Positions 17,886-26,597 of a stretch of 64,000 bases of DNA are shown here, in pieces. The stretch is from CAZDCD01 sp964503885 (lineage in GTDB: Bacteria; Bacteroidota; Bacteroidia; Bacteroidales; UBA10428). Position 1 is the stretch's first letter, and every line of letters begins with the position of its first letter. Under the pieces are notes generated by a model that ran no database searches, was not told where the DNA came from, and saw only the letters and a list, made by a program, of their open reading frames with translations. Location: positions 62,001-126,000 of the forward strand of contig CAZDCD010000006.1 in the NCBI GenBank assembly GCA_964503885.1. The letters run 5' to 3'. The position numbers and the translations under genes are program-made.

Positions 17886-19301
17886 TTAGATGGTTAATTT
17901 TTCGCCTTCAGATTTTGCAATGATCACCGCTCCACAACTATCGCTCCAAACATTCACCGAGGTTCTGCACATATCCAGTATCCTGTCAACAGGTAATATT
18001 AAGGCAATCAGTGCAAACGGAAGTCCGAAAATATCGAGGATTATTGTCAGAATTACAAGGCTTGCCATTGGAATAGCCGCTGTACCTATTGATGTGAGCA
18101 AGGCCGTAAGGAGTATGATCAGCTGTTCTTTTGGTCCCATGACCATACCTTTCGCCTGGGCAATAAACATCACCACTGCACTGATGTATATTGCCGTACC
18201 GTCCATATTTACTGTGGCACCGATGGGAAGCGTAAAATTGGCGATTTTTTCGGATACCCCTGAATTTTCTTTGACATTGCTCATGGTGAGTGGAAGCGCA
18301 GCTGCCGAAGAAGCTGTGGAAAAAGCAGTGAGAAGGGAAGATGCCATATTTCTGAAATGCCTTAACGGGTTAACCTTGCCAACTATCCTCATCAGCAGGG
18401 GAAGGGTAAATGCGGCATGAACGACCAGTGCAGCAACTACACAGAACACAAATCCACCAAGGTTTTTGAAAAGTCCTCCGATATTATCCTGGTCAGAAAT
18501 GACTTTTGCAACAAGACCAAATATACCGAGCGGGGCAAGCGTGATAATGAACATGGTGATTTTCATGACCAATTCAAAAAGACTTTGAAACAAGTTTTTG
18601 ATAAACAAGCTGTTCTCCTTATTCATCCTGGTAATAAATATTCCCGTAAGCATTGAAACGAATAGTATAGCCAGCAGATCGTTTCCGGCAACCGACTGAA
18701 AAATATTATCGGGTACGATTTCAATGAGCAGATCTCTAAGGCTCTTATGCTGAAAGGCAAGTGTATCGAGGTTTTCAAAATGTCCAAGGTCAACATCCCT
18801 GCCAGGCTGAATAATATCAATAAAGAATAGCCCCGTCAGAATTGCTGCCAGGCTGGTACTTACATAATACAATATGGTCTTGAGACCAAGTCGGCCCAGA
18901 TTGCTTCCCGAACCGATATTCACTATCCCGGATACAACAGATGTGATGATCAGCGGGATCACAAGCATTTTCAAGGCCCTGAGGAATACAATTCCGAGCC
19001 AGTCAATCCATTTAAGCTGCGGATTATAATAAGCCTGGATGATTATTGTATTTCTATAAGTACGATAATCATCTTCAGATAATAGTTTTTTTAATTCTTC
19101 GTCAAAATTAGACTGGGTCTTGAATTCAATATCATTAATGACTGAAATATTGGATATTACACTTTCTTTATTGATCTTTTCCTTTAAATTATTCAAGTCT
19201 TTTTCGGTAAGTTTATAGCGTGTTGAAAAAACAATTCCGAAAAGTATAGCGAACAATATCGATGCAAAGATCTGCCAGTGTAGTGGAATTTTACGGATCA
19301 T
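17886..19301 (-). CDS. Dicarboxylate/amino acid:cation symporter (DAACS/SDF family)
   Basis: The protein has 471 residues and is a sodium- or proton-coupled uptake carrier for glutamate, aspartate or C4-dicarboxylates. Family signatures are all present: the serine-rich hairpin (TAFSTASSAAALPLTM), the cation/substrate helix PIGATVNMDGTAIY, the second hairpin GTAAIPMAS and the D-R-x-x-D-M-x-R-T-x-x-N-V-x-x-D helix near the end. It is longer than GltP/DctA because of a charged extracellular loop of about 60 residues after helix 1 (about residues 28-88). Substrate cannot be decided from sequence. A -7 element lies just upstream. Confidence 0.9.
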   Translation of the reverse strand: MIRKIPLHWQIFASILFAILFGIVFSTRYKLTEKDLNNLKEKINKESVISNISVINDIEFKTQSNFDEELKKLLSEDDYRTYRNTIIIQAYYNPQLKWIDWLGIVFLRALKMLVIPLIITSVVSGIVNIGSGSNLGRLGLKTILYYVSTSLAAILTGLFFIDIIQPGRDVDLGHFENLDTLAFQHKSLRDLLIEIVPDNIFQSVAGNDLLAILFVSMLTGIFITRMNKENSLFIKNLFQSLFELVMKITMFIITLAPLGIFGLVAKVISDQDNIGGLFKNLGGFVFCVVAALVVHAAFTLPLLMRIVGKVNPLRHFRNMASSLLTAFSTASSAAALPLTMSNVKENSGVSEKIANFTLPIGATVNMDGTAIYISAVVMFIAQAKGMVMGPKEQLIILLTALLTSIGTAAIPMASLVILTIILDIFGLPFALIALILPVDRILDMCRTSVNVWSDSCGAVIIAKSEGEKLTI

Positions 19302-19322
19302 AATGGCTATGGTTTATGCCGT

Positions 19323-19330
19323 CAAATATA
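19323..19330 (-). promoter_or_regulatory. -7 element (TATATTTG) for the DAACS symporter
   Basis: On the minus strand TATATTTGAC fits TAnnTTTG and lies 21 bp before the ATG at 19301, the common spacing seen for other genes in this window. Confidence 0.5.
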
Positions 19331-19578
19331 GGTATAATCAATAAAAAGGGTAGGATAATCAAATGGAAATACAACATCTTAACTGCATCAGCAGGGAAAA
19401 TTATACACCTTACAGGTATCGGGAAAGGTGAATATGAAAACCTGAGCTCTTAAAATTGATCGTGCACCTTTCAAATCCATAAAACTTGCACTCACATCTG
19501 TTACGAAGGCATTCCTGAATTTAAGATTTCGATTAGCGTAGAATGAATTCTTAAAGACAGTACTATATATAGATTAGA

Positions 19579-19590
19579 TTACATTTGTAC
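19579..19590. promoter_or_regulatory. TTACA-tt-TGTAC dyad
   Basis: A near-perfect copy of the dyad found twice before the XRE gene. It also contains TACATTTG, a TAnnTTTG match, so it could instead be an isolated -7 element. Confidence 0.3.
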
Positions 19591-20109
19591 AAAATATAAC
19601 TTAATATCTAATTTAATAATTACTTTTGGAATTCTATTGTTGAATCTTGTAACTCCAATTATACAAATAAAACTAATATTTATAAAATTGAATTTTTTAT
19701 ATTTATAATAATCATTAAATTAGATAATTAAAGAATCTATATAAAGTTATGTTTTAATATAAATCAGAAAATATTCAGAAAATACAATTCAAAATCTAAA
19801 TTGACTTATTTAGTTATATAATAATCAGTAGATTATATAACATATACAAACTATTAATTCAACACCTTTCCAGGAATTAAATTATATTTTAATGCCATTG
19901 GTGTTTAAATAGTTATAAATTGAAAAACTGGATTAAAAATCGTAGTTTTATTGAAGACGGCAATACCACTATCGCTCAAAAACAGCAGTAAAAGACAAAA
20001 TTTGTACTATTCTATTAAAAAATCTTCAGCCTTATAAGTAATTGCTGTATAATAGAGTATTTATCAAATAATAATGATATGCTGCTTATGATAATTACTA
20101 GTTATTATG

Positions 20110-20152
20110 TTACAAATGTAATTAATGCACAACTATAAAGTTACAAATGTAT
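20110..20152. promoter_or_regulatory. Pair of TTACAAATGTAW dyads upstream of the XRE regulator
   Basis: TTACAAATGTAA (20110-20121) and TTACAAATGTAT (20141-20152) are 31 bp apart start to start, about three helical turns, and lie 50-90 bp before the XRE gene. Spacing and symmetry fit a cooperative operator, possibly autoregulatory. Their complements also contain TACATTTG, so divergent promoters are an alternative. Confidence 0.4.
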
Positions 20153-20175
20153 AATACATTGTTCCTGTAATTAAT

Positions 20176-20183
20176 TACTTTTG
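20176..20183 (+). promoter_or_regulatory. -7 element (TACTTTTG) for the XRE gene
   Basis: TACTTTTGT matches TAnnTTTG 18 bp before the ATG at 20201. No well-spaced -33 TTG is seen. Confidence 0.45.
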
Positions 20184-20200
20184 TATAAATCTATGCAGTT

Positions 20201-20641
20201 ATGAGAGATCAGCTAATCCAGTTAATGAAGACGGAAAACCTTACTGCCACACGCCTGGCTGATGAAATTGGTATTCAACCTTCCAGCATTTCACATGTGT
20301 TAAGCGGCAGAAATAAACCAAGTTACGATTTTATCATAAAAATAATTGAACGGTTTGAATCAGTAAATGCAACATGGTTACTTACCGGAAAAGGAACGAT
20401 GAAGAAGGAATCGTCAGTGGGAAAAAATGGTATTCATGAAACAGAAGTCAATACTTCAAATTCCACTGAAAAACTAACAAATAAAGACTTAGCTACTGAC
20501 GAATTCTATAGTGCTTCCGCTAAAGAACATGAAAAAAATTTACAACAGATAAGTAAAATTACAAAAGTAAATAAAATATTCAAAATTGTAACATTATTTC
20601 AGGATGGAAGCTTTCTGGAATACATTCCTGCAAATGAATAA
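20201..20641 (+). CDS. XRE-family helix-turn-helix regulator
   Basis: The protein has 146 residues. The N-terminal HTH_3 domain (about residues 2-66) has the classic pattern TATRLADEIGIQPSSISHVLSGRNKPSYDFI, followed by the NATWLLTGKG sequence that ends many Bacteroidota cI-like repressors. A polar linker (about 70-118) and a short conserved tail (KIVTLFQDGSFLEYIP) complete it. This architecture is common in Bacteroidota as a stand-alone regulator. It lies next to AT-rich DNA with symmetric dyads that are plausible binding sites. The target genes are unknown. pyrD follows after 38 bp but has its own -7 element. Confidence 0.85.
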   Translation: MRDQLIQLMKTENLTATRLADEIGIQPSSISHVLSGRNKPSYDFIIKIIERFESVNATWLLTGKGTMKKESSVGKNGIHETEVNTSNSTEKLTNKDLATDEFYSASAKEHEKNLQQISKITKVNKIFKIVTLFQDGSFLEYIPANE

Positions 20642-20657
20642 ATACGACCAACATTTG

Positions 20658-20665
20658 TATATTTG
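20658..20665 (+). promoter_or_regulatory. -7 element (TATATTTG) for pyrD
   Basis: TATATTTGC lies 14 bp before the ATG at 20680, so the leader would be only a few nucleotides long. It suggests transcription independent of the XRE gene. Confidence 0.45.
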
Positions 20666-20679
20666 CTTAAAAATCGAGC

Positions 20680-21714
20680 ATGTACAGATATTTTCTTCGC
20701 CCTGTCTTATTTATTTTGCCTCCGGAAAGAGTTCACAAGCTTATTGCCGTTATCCTTAAAATTATTTTTAAAATTCCAGGAATTAGGAGATTGACCGCAA
20801 TGCTTTTCAGAGTCCGTTCAACAAGACTTGTCACTGAATTTTGTAATTTGACCTTTTCAAATCCTGTTGGCCTGGCTGCGGGTTTTGATAAGAATGCTTC
20901 GTTATTCAACGAATTCCTGGCATTTGGCTTTTCATTCATTGAGATTGGAACCATTACACCACAGCCGCAGATTGGAAATCCGAAGCCACGCTCATTCAGG
21001 TTGCCAAAAGATAAAGCACTTATCAATAGAATGGGATTCAACAATATTGGTGCAGACCAGGCAGTAAAAAATCTCGCAGGACGAAAACCCGGCATTATCA
21101 TTGGCGGAAATATCGGTAAGAATTCAAGCACACCCAATTCTTATGCGGCGGATGATTATGAGATTTGTTTCCGCAAATTATACGACCATGTCGATTACTT
21201 TGTGATCAATGTCAGTTGTCCGAATATTAGCAACATGATAGAGCTTCAGGACGCCGACATGTTGGAACATATACTGAGAAGGCTAACTGTAATACGTAAA
21301 GGCATAAACACATATAAACCAATACTTGTGAAGATTTCTCCCGATCTTGAATCGGGGCAGATTGATAACGTGCTTGAAATATATGAAAAGACCGGCATTG
21401 ACGGTATTGTGGCCACAAACACCACAATCCTCAGAAAGCATCTTAAAACCGACCGCGAAATGATAGAAAAAATTGGACGCGGAGGATTGAGCGGTCGTCC
21501 GTTAAAAGATAAATCAACAGAAATTATCCGCTATATTCATGAGAAATCGGGAGGTAAAATTCCCGTGATCGGAGTAGGAGGCATACTGACACCCGAAGAT
21601 GCCCTTGAAAAGATCAATGCCGGAGCAAGACTGGTGCAGGTTTATACCGGATTTATTTATACCGGGCCGTTTCTGATAAAAAAAATCAATAAAGCATTGC
21701 TTGGCAGGAGATGA
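20680..21714 (+). CDS. pyrD: Dihydroorotate dehydrogenase (quinone), class 2
   Basis: It oxidises dihydroorotate to orotate with FMN and passes electrons to quinone, the fourth step of pyrimidine synthesis. The 344-residue protein has the class 2 N-terminal amphipathic membrane-binding segment (YFLRPVLFILPPERVHKLI), the FMN/substrate motifs NPVGLAAGFDKNA, EIGTITPQPQIGNPKPRSFRL, INRMGFNN, and the C-terminal GVGGI..A...AGARLVQVYTGFIY. The active-site loop reads INVSCPNI, with Cys (about residue 180) where the class 2 enzyme of E. coli has Ser; class 1 enzymes use Cys here. Otherwise complete and of usual length. Confidence 0.93.
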   Translation: MYRYFLRPVLFILPPERVHKLIAVILKIIFKIPGIRRLTAMLFRVRSTRLVTEFCNLTFSNPVGLAAGFDKNASLFNEFLAFGFSFIEIGTITPQPQIGNPKPRSFRLPKDKALINRMGFNNIGADQAVKNLAGRKPGIIIGGNIGKNSSTPNSYAADDYEICFRKLYDHVDYFVINVSCPNISNMIELQDADMLEHILRRLTVIRKGINTYKPILVKISPDLESGQIDNVLEIYEKTGIDGIVATNTTILRKHLKTDREMIEKIGRGGLSGRPLKDKSTEIIRYIHEKSGGKIPVIGVGGILTPEDALEKINAGARLVQVYTGFIYTGPFLIKKINKALLGRR

Positions 21715-21743
21715 TTGCCGGTATAAAGTTACCTGAAATTATG

Positions 21744-22313
21744 CTATTTTCTATTACACCGGTTTCCATCCTGCGTTACATTGATGAACGTATCCGTATT
21801 GTACCCTCTTTCTTTTGCTTTATTGATAAGCATATTCAGTGTGGAATCCGCCATTTCGGGCGTTCTTGAGAGAATCCAGAGGTACCTGTCGGTCGAGCTT
21901 CCGACAAGCGCATACTGGTATGAGGTATTGTCCAGTTCAAGCACATAATAATCGGCGAAAAAAAACAGAAAAAAGGAGACTTTTAGCTTTCCAGGCTCTT
22001 TTTTATCGGGAATTTTGGCTATGCCTCTTGCCTTTTTGTATTTTCCTCCGGATGAAAGCATATATCCTTCATTTAACACATTAATTTTACCATCATTGCG
22101 TATTGTATATGTGGCTGTTACACAATCAAGATTTTTTTCGAACCTGTTTGGAAAACGGGCAATTTCGTACCATTTACCGGCATATTTTTCTATGTCAAGT
22201 TCTTTAACTGTAGTTTTATCCGGTCCGGATAAGGTACTATTCATACAGCAGCAGATAAACAGCAGAAAAGACAAAGCGAGTGAGACCGTGAATACATGAT
22301 TCTTGTGTTTCAT
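21744..22313 (-). CDS. Lipocalin (Blc-like) lipoprotein
   Basis: The protein has 189 residues. An N-terminal signal with a lipobox-like LFICC (about residues 16-22) is followed by a lipocalin barrel. Signatures are GKWYEIARFPNRFEKNL (block 1), YTIRNDGKINVLNEGY, the Y-V-L-E-L-D strand with YQYALVGSSTDRYLWILSR (blocks 2-3) and the C-terminal helix LINKAKERGYNTD. Bacterial lipocalins of this type bind lysophospholipids or other lipids at the outer membrane. The start is placed at the ATG at 22313, directly before the signal sequence; the frame is open upstream for 34 more codons without signal character. It is convergent with pyrD with 29 bp between stops. Confidence 0.88.
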   Translation of the reverse strand: MKHKNHVFTVSLALSFLLFICCCMNSTLSGPDKTTVKELDIEKYAGKWYEIARFPNRFEKNLDCVTATYTIRNDGKINVLNEGYMLSSGGKYKKARGIAKIPDKKEPGKLKVSFFLFFFADYYVLELDNTSYQYALVGSSTDRYLWILSRTPEMADSTLNMLINKAKERGYNTDTFINVTQDGNRCNRK

Positions 22314-22607
22314 GAGGGATAAAGATACCATAATATCCTGATTTTTCAAAGTACTGTTTGGAAAGTCATTCTGAAGGTCATTCAGGTCGCCTGCTTTTAA
22401 CTTTTTCATATACATGCAACTAACCGAGGATGTTCAGGACTATGCCTGAACAGGTAAGCCTATAGCGGTTGTCCCTGATATTGTTGTCCTCATCATATTG
22501 AAATGTAGAAAACTACTCTGGAAGCAATCAGTCGCCGGGAGTATTCAGTTCACCGACAGAAAGCACTGTTTAGCCGAATTTCACGTGATTTAGCCGCAGG
22601 CCTGGTG

Positions 22608-22615
22608 TACTTTTG
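22608..22615 (+). promoter_or_regulatory. -7 element (TACTTTTG) for the LiaF-like gene
   Basis: TACTTTTGG fits TAnnTTTG and lies 27 bp before the ATG at 22643. It rules out the TTG at 22613 as the start. Confidence 0.4.
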
Positions 22616-22642
22616 GATCATGAACAATTAAATTTTAACATC

Positions 22643-23170
22643 ATGAATTGCAGCATTTTTTGGGGAATACTTTTGGTTCTGATAGGATTAAGCCTCATTA
22701 TTAAAGTGGTCTTTAATATTGACCTGCCCCTGATACGCATTTTTATTGCTTTTTTCCTGATTTTCCTGGGAATCAGGCTTTTCATAGGAAAAAACGGCCA
22801 TATACTCCGCAATCAGGAAAATGCCAGTAATGTATTTTTCACTGAAAGAGTCATTACTGATGTAAAGAACGGCAGCGAATACAACTTCGTATTCGGCAAA
22901 GGTGTTCTTGATCTGCGCAATATTACCGTTCCCGATTCTGAGGATTATACCCTGAAAGTAAATACCGTATTTGGCGGAAGTGAGATCCTGACCGGAGATT
23001 CATTAAACCTAAGGGTCCGTTCGAATTCGGCTTTCGGAGCTGTGAGAATGCCCGACGGAACTACAGTGGCATTCGGGAGTAAGACTTATACAAGCGATTC
23101 CCTGATTAGTAAACCTGTTATCAGGATTGAAATAAATACGGTATTCGGAGGGACTGTTTTTAAGCGGTAG
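22643..23170 (+). CDS. LiaF-like membrane protein (DUF5668/toastrack)
   Basis: The protein has 175 residues. Two N-terminal transmembrane helices (IFWGILLVLIGLSLIIKVVF and IRIFIAFFLIFLGIRLFIG) precede a beta-helical 'toastrack' C-terminal domain (about 85-175) with the repeated pattern NTVFGG (twice) and NSAFGA, typical of the LiaF/YvqF C-terminal domain. In Firmicutes LiaF controls the LiaRS envelope-stress system; in Bacteroidota its relatives are uncharacterised and no LiaRS-like pair is adjacent. The in-frame ATG at 22643 starts the first helix immediately. Confidence 0.8.
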   Translation: MNCSIFWGILLVLIGLSLIIKVVFNIDLPLIRIFIAFFLIFLGIRLFIGKNGHILRNQENASNVFFTERVITDVKNGSEYNFVFGKGVLDLRNITVPDSEDYTLKVNTVFGGSEILTGDSLNLRVRSNSAFGAVRMPDGTTVAFGSKTYTSDSLISKPVIRIEINTVFGGTVFKR

Positions 23171-23283
23171 GTTCAATGAACGTGTAAATCTGATTATTTA
23201 GGAAACCCAGATGGAAATGCACGTCAGGAGCTGCAAAACATCTCCCGCCTCATGCGGCCTGCATCAGTTCGGAGACTGCAAAG

Positions 23284-25731
23284 TTATTCATACCGCAGCG
23301 TTTTTGCCGGGTCTAGCATCGATGTTTTTAATGCCTTAATGCTGATGATAATCAGGGCCAGTGCAAAGGCGATCAGTGCTGAACCGACAAACAGCCACCC
23401 GCTGATCCGGATGTGTTCGGCATAATTGGTCAGCCAATGCAATGTTGTATAATAGGCGAGTGGCCATGCGATAAGGTTGGCAATGGCAATCAGTATGAAA
23501 AATTCTTTTGTCATCAGGTAGATAATTCCACCTGGTGAAGCACCCAGTACTCTTCGTATACCGATTTCTTTTGTACGTTTTTCCGCCATGAAAGAGGTGA
23601 GTCCCATAAGACCGATAGAGGCAATAAAAATTGCAAGAACGGTCAACAGGAAGGTAAATTGGCCGAATTTTTCTTCATCCGTGTACAGTGAATCCAGTTG
23701 CCGGTCAAGAAAGGTGTACCTGAAAGGCCGGGTTGGTGCATACTTCTCCCATGTTTTTTCGATAAATTCGATAATTTCCCGATACTTTCCCGGGCTGGTC
23801 TTTATGGCTATGATATTCGCAAAAACTTCCGGTCTTCTGTGCATATCGATTATGAATTTGTTTTTTGGTCTGTGAAGTGACATGGCATAGAAGTCTTTGA
23901 ATACCCCGATGACCCTTTCTTCGCCATTGGCCGAGCTTATTTTTTTACCGATGGCTTCTTCGTTTGACCAACCCATGTCCCTGGCCATGGTTTCGTTGAT
24001 CAGCAGGGCATTTGTTGTGTCTGAAGGAAAGTCTCTTGAAAAACTTCTGCCCGCAACCATCCCAATCCCGAAAGTCTCCATAAAATCCCAGTCCACCAGA
24101 AAAGCAGGTATATAAAATTGTTGTCCCGGCGTTAATCCTTCGATCTCATAAGGACGTGTATTATGATTTACCCCCAGCACATCTTCCATTCCGGTGACAT
24201 GCTTTATTGTGTGGAGCGTTAACAATTCTTCTTTAAAGGCATTGTAATTGTTCTGCAATTGCCCGTAATTTTCAATAAGGATGATCTGGTCCTTGTTGAA
24301 TCCGAGATCGGCATTTCTGAGAAACTTAAGCTGGGCAAAGATCATCAGAGTTCCTATGATCAGGCTTATGGATATCGTATACTGGATTATAACCAGTACC
24401 TTCCTGGCAGAAGCATTTCCCGCCCCTGTTCTTATTTTACCTTTGAGGACTGTCAACGGTCTGAAAGCCGAGAGGAAAAATGCCGGATACGTACCTGCGA
24501 TGATCCCGATAGCAATCCCGAGAAAAAGCAGAAAAAGCACTGACAAGGGTTTGAACAGGAATCCCGAGGTAATGTGTTTACCGGTGAAGGCGTTAAATTC
24601 ATTCATAAGCGAGATAACCAACAATATAGCCATGATCAGGGCAATAAAGCTTTGCACAACAGCCTCACCAAGAAACTGGCTGATGAGCTGTCTTTTTTGT
24701 CCCCCGAATATCTTCTTCACCCCGATCTCTTTTGCCCTTCCGGATGAACTTGCGGTGGCAATATTCATGAAATTAATGCATGCCATTATCAGAACAATAA
24801 CCGATATGACAGACAAAATATACACATACATGATATTGCTGTTTGACCGCATTTCATAAACGTGGTGTGATTTAAGATGGATATCTTTAACGGATTGCAG
24901 GTATAATGAAACATCGGCATCTTTCAGGTCGGTATAATGCCTGTTGTAAAATTCAGGAAATTTTTTGTCGAGCAGTTCAGGATCAATTCCCTTGTGCAGT
25001 AAAACATAAGTCCAGCAGGGATTCCATATCCATGTTTGCGGAAATTGTCCTCTGCCCAGTTGTCGGAATGTATTGAGGGAACCCAGGAGATCGATCCTGA
25101 GATGAGACTGTGGAGGAAGGTCTCTGATCACACCGGTGACTTCAAAATTTACCCGTTCTTCCAGCCTGAGGATTTTACCCATTGCAGGTTCATTACCAAA
25201 ATACCTTTTAGCTGTGGATTCGGTAATGACAATGGTACCCGGCCTGTTCAGGGCGGTCTGCGGATCGCCTTCGAGGAACGGAAAGGAAAAAACCCTGAAA
25301 ACATTCGAATCAGCCAGCAGCATGCATTTCTCATAAAAACTGATGACTTCATCGTCACTTTTCTGATATACTACAAACCATTGAGGCCTGAATCCGTTGA
25401 AAAACCTCACCGATTCCTCTACAATGTCCGGATAGTCCATAACAAGGGTGGGACCGCAGGGAAAGGAACAGGTGGCGGCATCTTCATCCACATCGTTGCT
25501 GTTATAAAGTCTGTTAACCCTGTAAATCCGGTCTGCATTGGCATGAAAATGATCGAAAGTCAGTTCATCGTGGATGTACAGAATGATGAAAATAAAACTT
25601 GCAAGACCTATGGACAAGCCGGCAATATTGATCAGTGAATAATTCCAGTATTTGAGGATATTCCTTATGGCAATGATCAGGATATGACGTCCCATTGCAT
25701 TTATTTTGCTTAAAATTACGGATATTTTCAT
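23284..25731 (-). CDS. FtsX/MacB-type ABC transporter permease
   Basis: The protein has 815 residues with two FtsX modules. Helix 1 (YSLINIAGLSIGLASFIFIIL) is followed by a MacB-like periplasmic domain (about 60-290), three helices (about 300-440, with EIGVKKIFGGQKRQLISQFL), a linking helix (VLVIIQYTISISLIIGTLMIF), a second periplasmic domain (about 490-680) and three C-terminal helices with EIGIRRVLGASPGGIIYLMTKEFFILI. Such duplicated permeases work with a separate ATPase, often in lipoprotein or peptide export or as tension-sensing mechanotransmitters; the ATPase gene is not adjacent. AGGTGA five bases before the ATG at 25731 supports this start; a second ATG at 25695 is the alternative. 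Confidence 0.9.
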   Translation of the reverse strand: MKISVILSKINAMGRHILIIAIRNILKYWNYSLINIAGLSIGLASFIFIILYIHDELTFDHFHANADRIYRVNRLYNSNDVDEDAATCSFPCGPTLVMDYPDIVEESVRFFNGFRPQWFVVYQKSDDEVISFYEKCMLLADSNVFRVFSFPFLEGDPQTALNRPGTIVITESTAKRYFGNEPAMGKILRLEERVNFEVTGVIRDLPPQSHLRIDLLGSLNTFRQLGRGQFPQTWIWNPCWTYVLLHKGIDPELLDKKFPEFYNRHYTDLKDADVSLYLQSVKDIHLKSHHVYEMRSNSNIMYVYILSVISVIVLIMACINFMNIATASSSGRAKEIGVKKIFGGQKRQLISQFLGEAVVQSFIALIMAILLVISLMNEFNAFTGKHITSGFLFKPLSVLFLLFLGIAIGIIAGTYPAFFLSAFRPLTVLKGKIRTGAGNASARKVLVIIQYTISISLIIGTLMIFAQLKFLRNADLGFNKDQIILIENYGQLQNNYNAFKEELLTLHTIKHVTGMEDVLGVNHNTRPYEIEGLTPGQQFYIPAFLVDWDFMETFGIGMVAGRSFSRDFPSDTTNALLINETMARDMGWSNEEAIGKKISSANGEERVIGVFKDFYAMSLHRPKNKFIIDMHRRPEVFANIIAIKTSPGKYREIIEFIEKTWEKYAPTRPFRYTFLDRQLDSLYTDEEKFGQFTFLLTVLAIFIASIGLMGLTSFMAEKRTKEIGIRRVLGASPGGIIYLMTKEFFILIAIANLIAWPLAYYTTLHWLTNYAEHIRISGWLFVGSALIAFALALIIISIKALKTSMLDPAKTLRYE

Positions 25732-25864
25732 TATTCACCTAATGTGATCCGTAAGTTGTAACCGGGACTACCATGAAGAATGGAAATGCGGGAACATATG
25801 CCAGGCATGAACACATGTCCGGAAACGGCTTACACCTGTTAGAATGTGCTCTCGAAGTATGCCA

Positions 25865-26581
25865 CTACTTTTTGAGAATGGCTTTCATTACTTTTTCCTT
25901 ATCCAGTGGCCGTGTACAGAAAAACCAGTCGTAGCATTTCATATCGTCCTTATTTTCCATTCTTTCTTTTGCCACGCCACAGGAGCCGGCAGTAGGAACG
26001 ATTACATCATCACCCGGCCGCCAGTCTGCAGGTGTTGCCACTGAAAATTCATCGGCTGTCTGAAGGGCTATAAGAACACGGTATAACTCATCAAAATTTC
26101 TGCCCAGGCTAAGAGGATAATAAATAATGGCCCGTATGATGCCCTTCGGATCGATATAAAAAACGGCCCGTACGGCTTTCGTACTGCTTTCGCCGGGTTG
26201 GATCATTCCGTATTTTTTGGCGATTTCCATTGTAATATCCTCAATCAGAGGGAATTTCACTTCAACATTCTTCATTCCTTTATATTCGATCTTGTCTTTG
26301 ATGGTCCGCAACCAGGCGATATGGCTGTAAAGGCCGTCAATCGATAACCCAACAAGTTTGCAATTGGCTTTGCCAAACTGCTCTTCCAGTGTGGCAAAGG
26401 TTAAAAATTCCGATGTGCAGACGGGAGTAAAATCAGCCGGATGGCTGAATAAAATCACCCAGCCTCCTTTATAATCGGCCGGAAAATTAATGTTCCCCTG
26501 TGTGGTTACTGCTTTGAATTCCGGGGCATGATCACCGATCCGGGGCATTGGCATTGCCTGTAAAACCTGAGGTTGTTCCAT
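25865..26581 (-). CDS. Peroxiredoxin (Prx6/AhpC-TSA family)
   Basis: The protein has 238 residues and reduces H2O2 and organic hydroperoxides through the peroxidatic cysteine in the motif HPADFTPVCTSE (Cys about 55). The C-terminal domain carries CGVAKERMENKDDMKCYDWFFCTRPL, whose two C-terminal cysteines are typical of the archaeal-type large peroxiredoxins, where one acts in disulfide resolution. Arg in the ..IDPKGIIRAIIYYPLSLGRN.. region is the usual active-site support. It lies 16 bp downstream of the ferritin-like gene in the same direction, forming an oxidative-stress pair, and probably shares its promoter. Confidence 0.92.
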   Translation of the reverse strand: MEQPQVLQAMPMPRIGDHAPEFKAVTTQGNINFPADYKGGWVILFSHPADFTPVCTSEFLTFATLEEQFGKANCKLVGLSIDGLYSHIAWLRTIKDKIEYKGMKNVEVKFPLIEDITMEIAKKYGMIQPGESSTKAVRAVFYIDPKGIIRAIIYYPLSLGRNFDELYRVLIALQTADEFSVATPADWRPGDDVIVPTAGSCGVAKERMENKDDMKCYDWFFCTRPLDKEKVMKAILKK

Positions 26582-26597
26582 AGCTTATTGGTTTAAA

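Larger units (their letters stand above)
19331..20175. other. AT-rich intergenic region, no gene recognised
   Basis: About 0.85 kb without a convincing frame on either strand; from about 19560 to 20170 it is far more AT-rich than the rest of the window. It carries three copies of the dyad TTACA-NN-TGTA(A/C/T) (19579-19590, 20110-20121, 20141-20152), listed separately. Such composition is compatible with an old insertion scar or a regulatory region for the XRE gene that follows. Confidence 0.5.

Noticed and set aside
24281..24859. 192-codon plus-strand frame
   Set aside because: Antisense to the FtsX-type permease; its hydrophobic look comes from the complement of membrane-helix codons.
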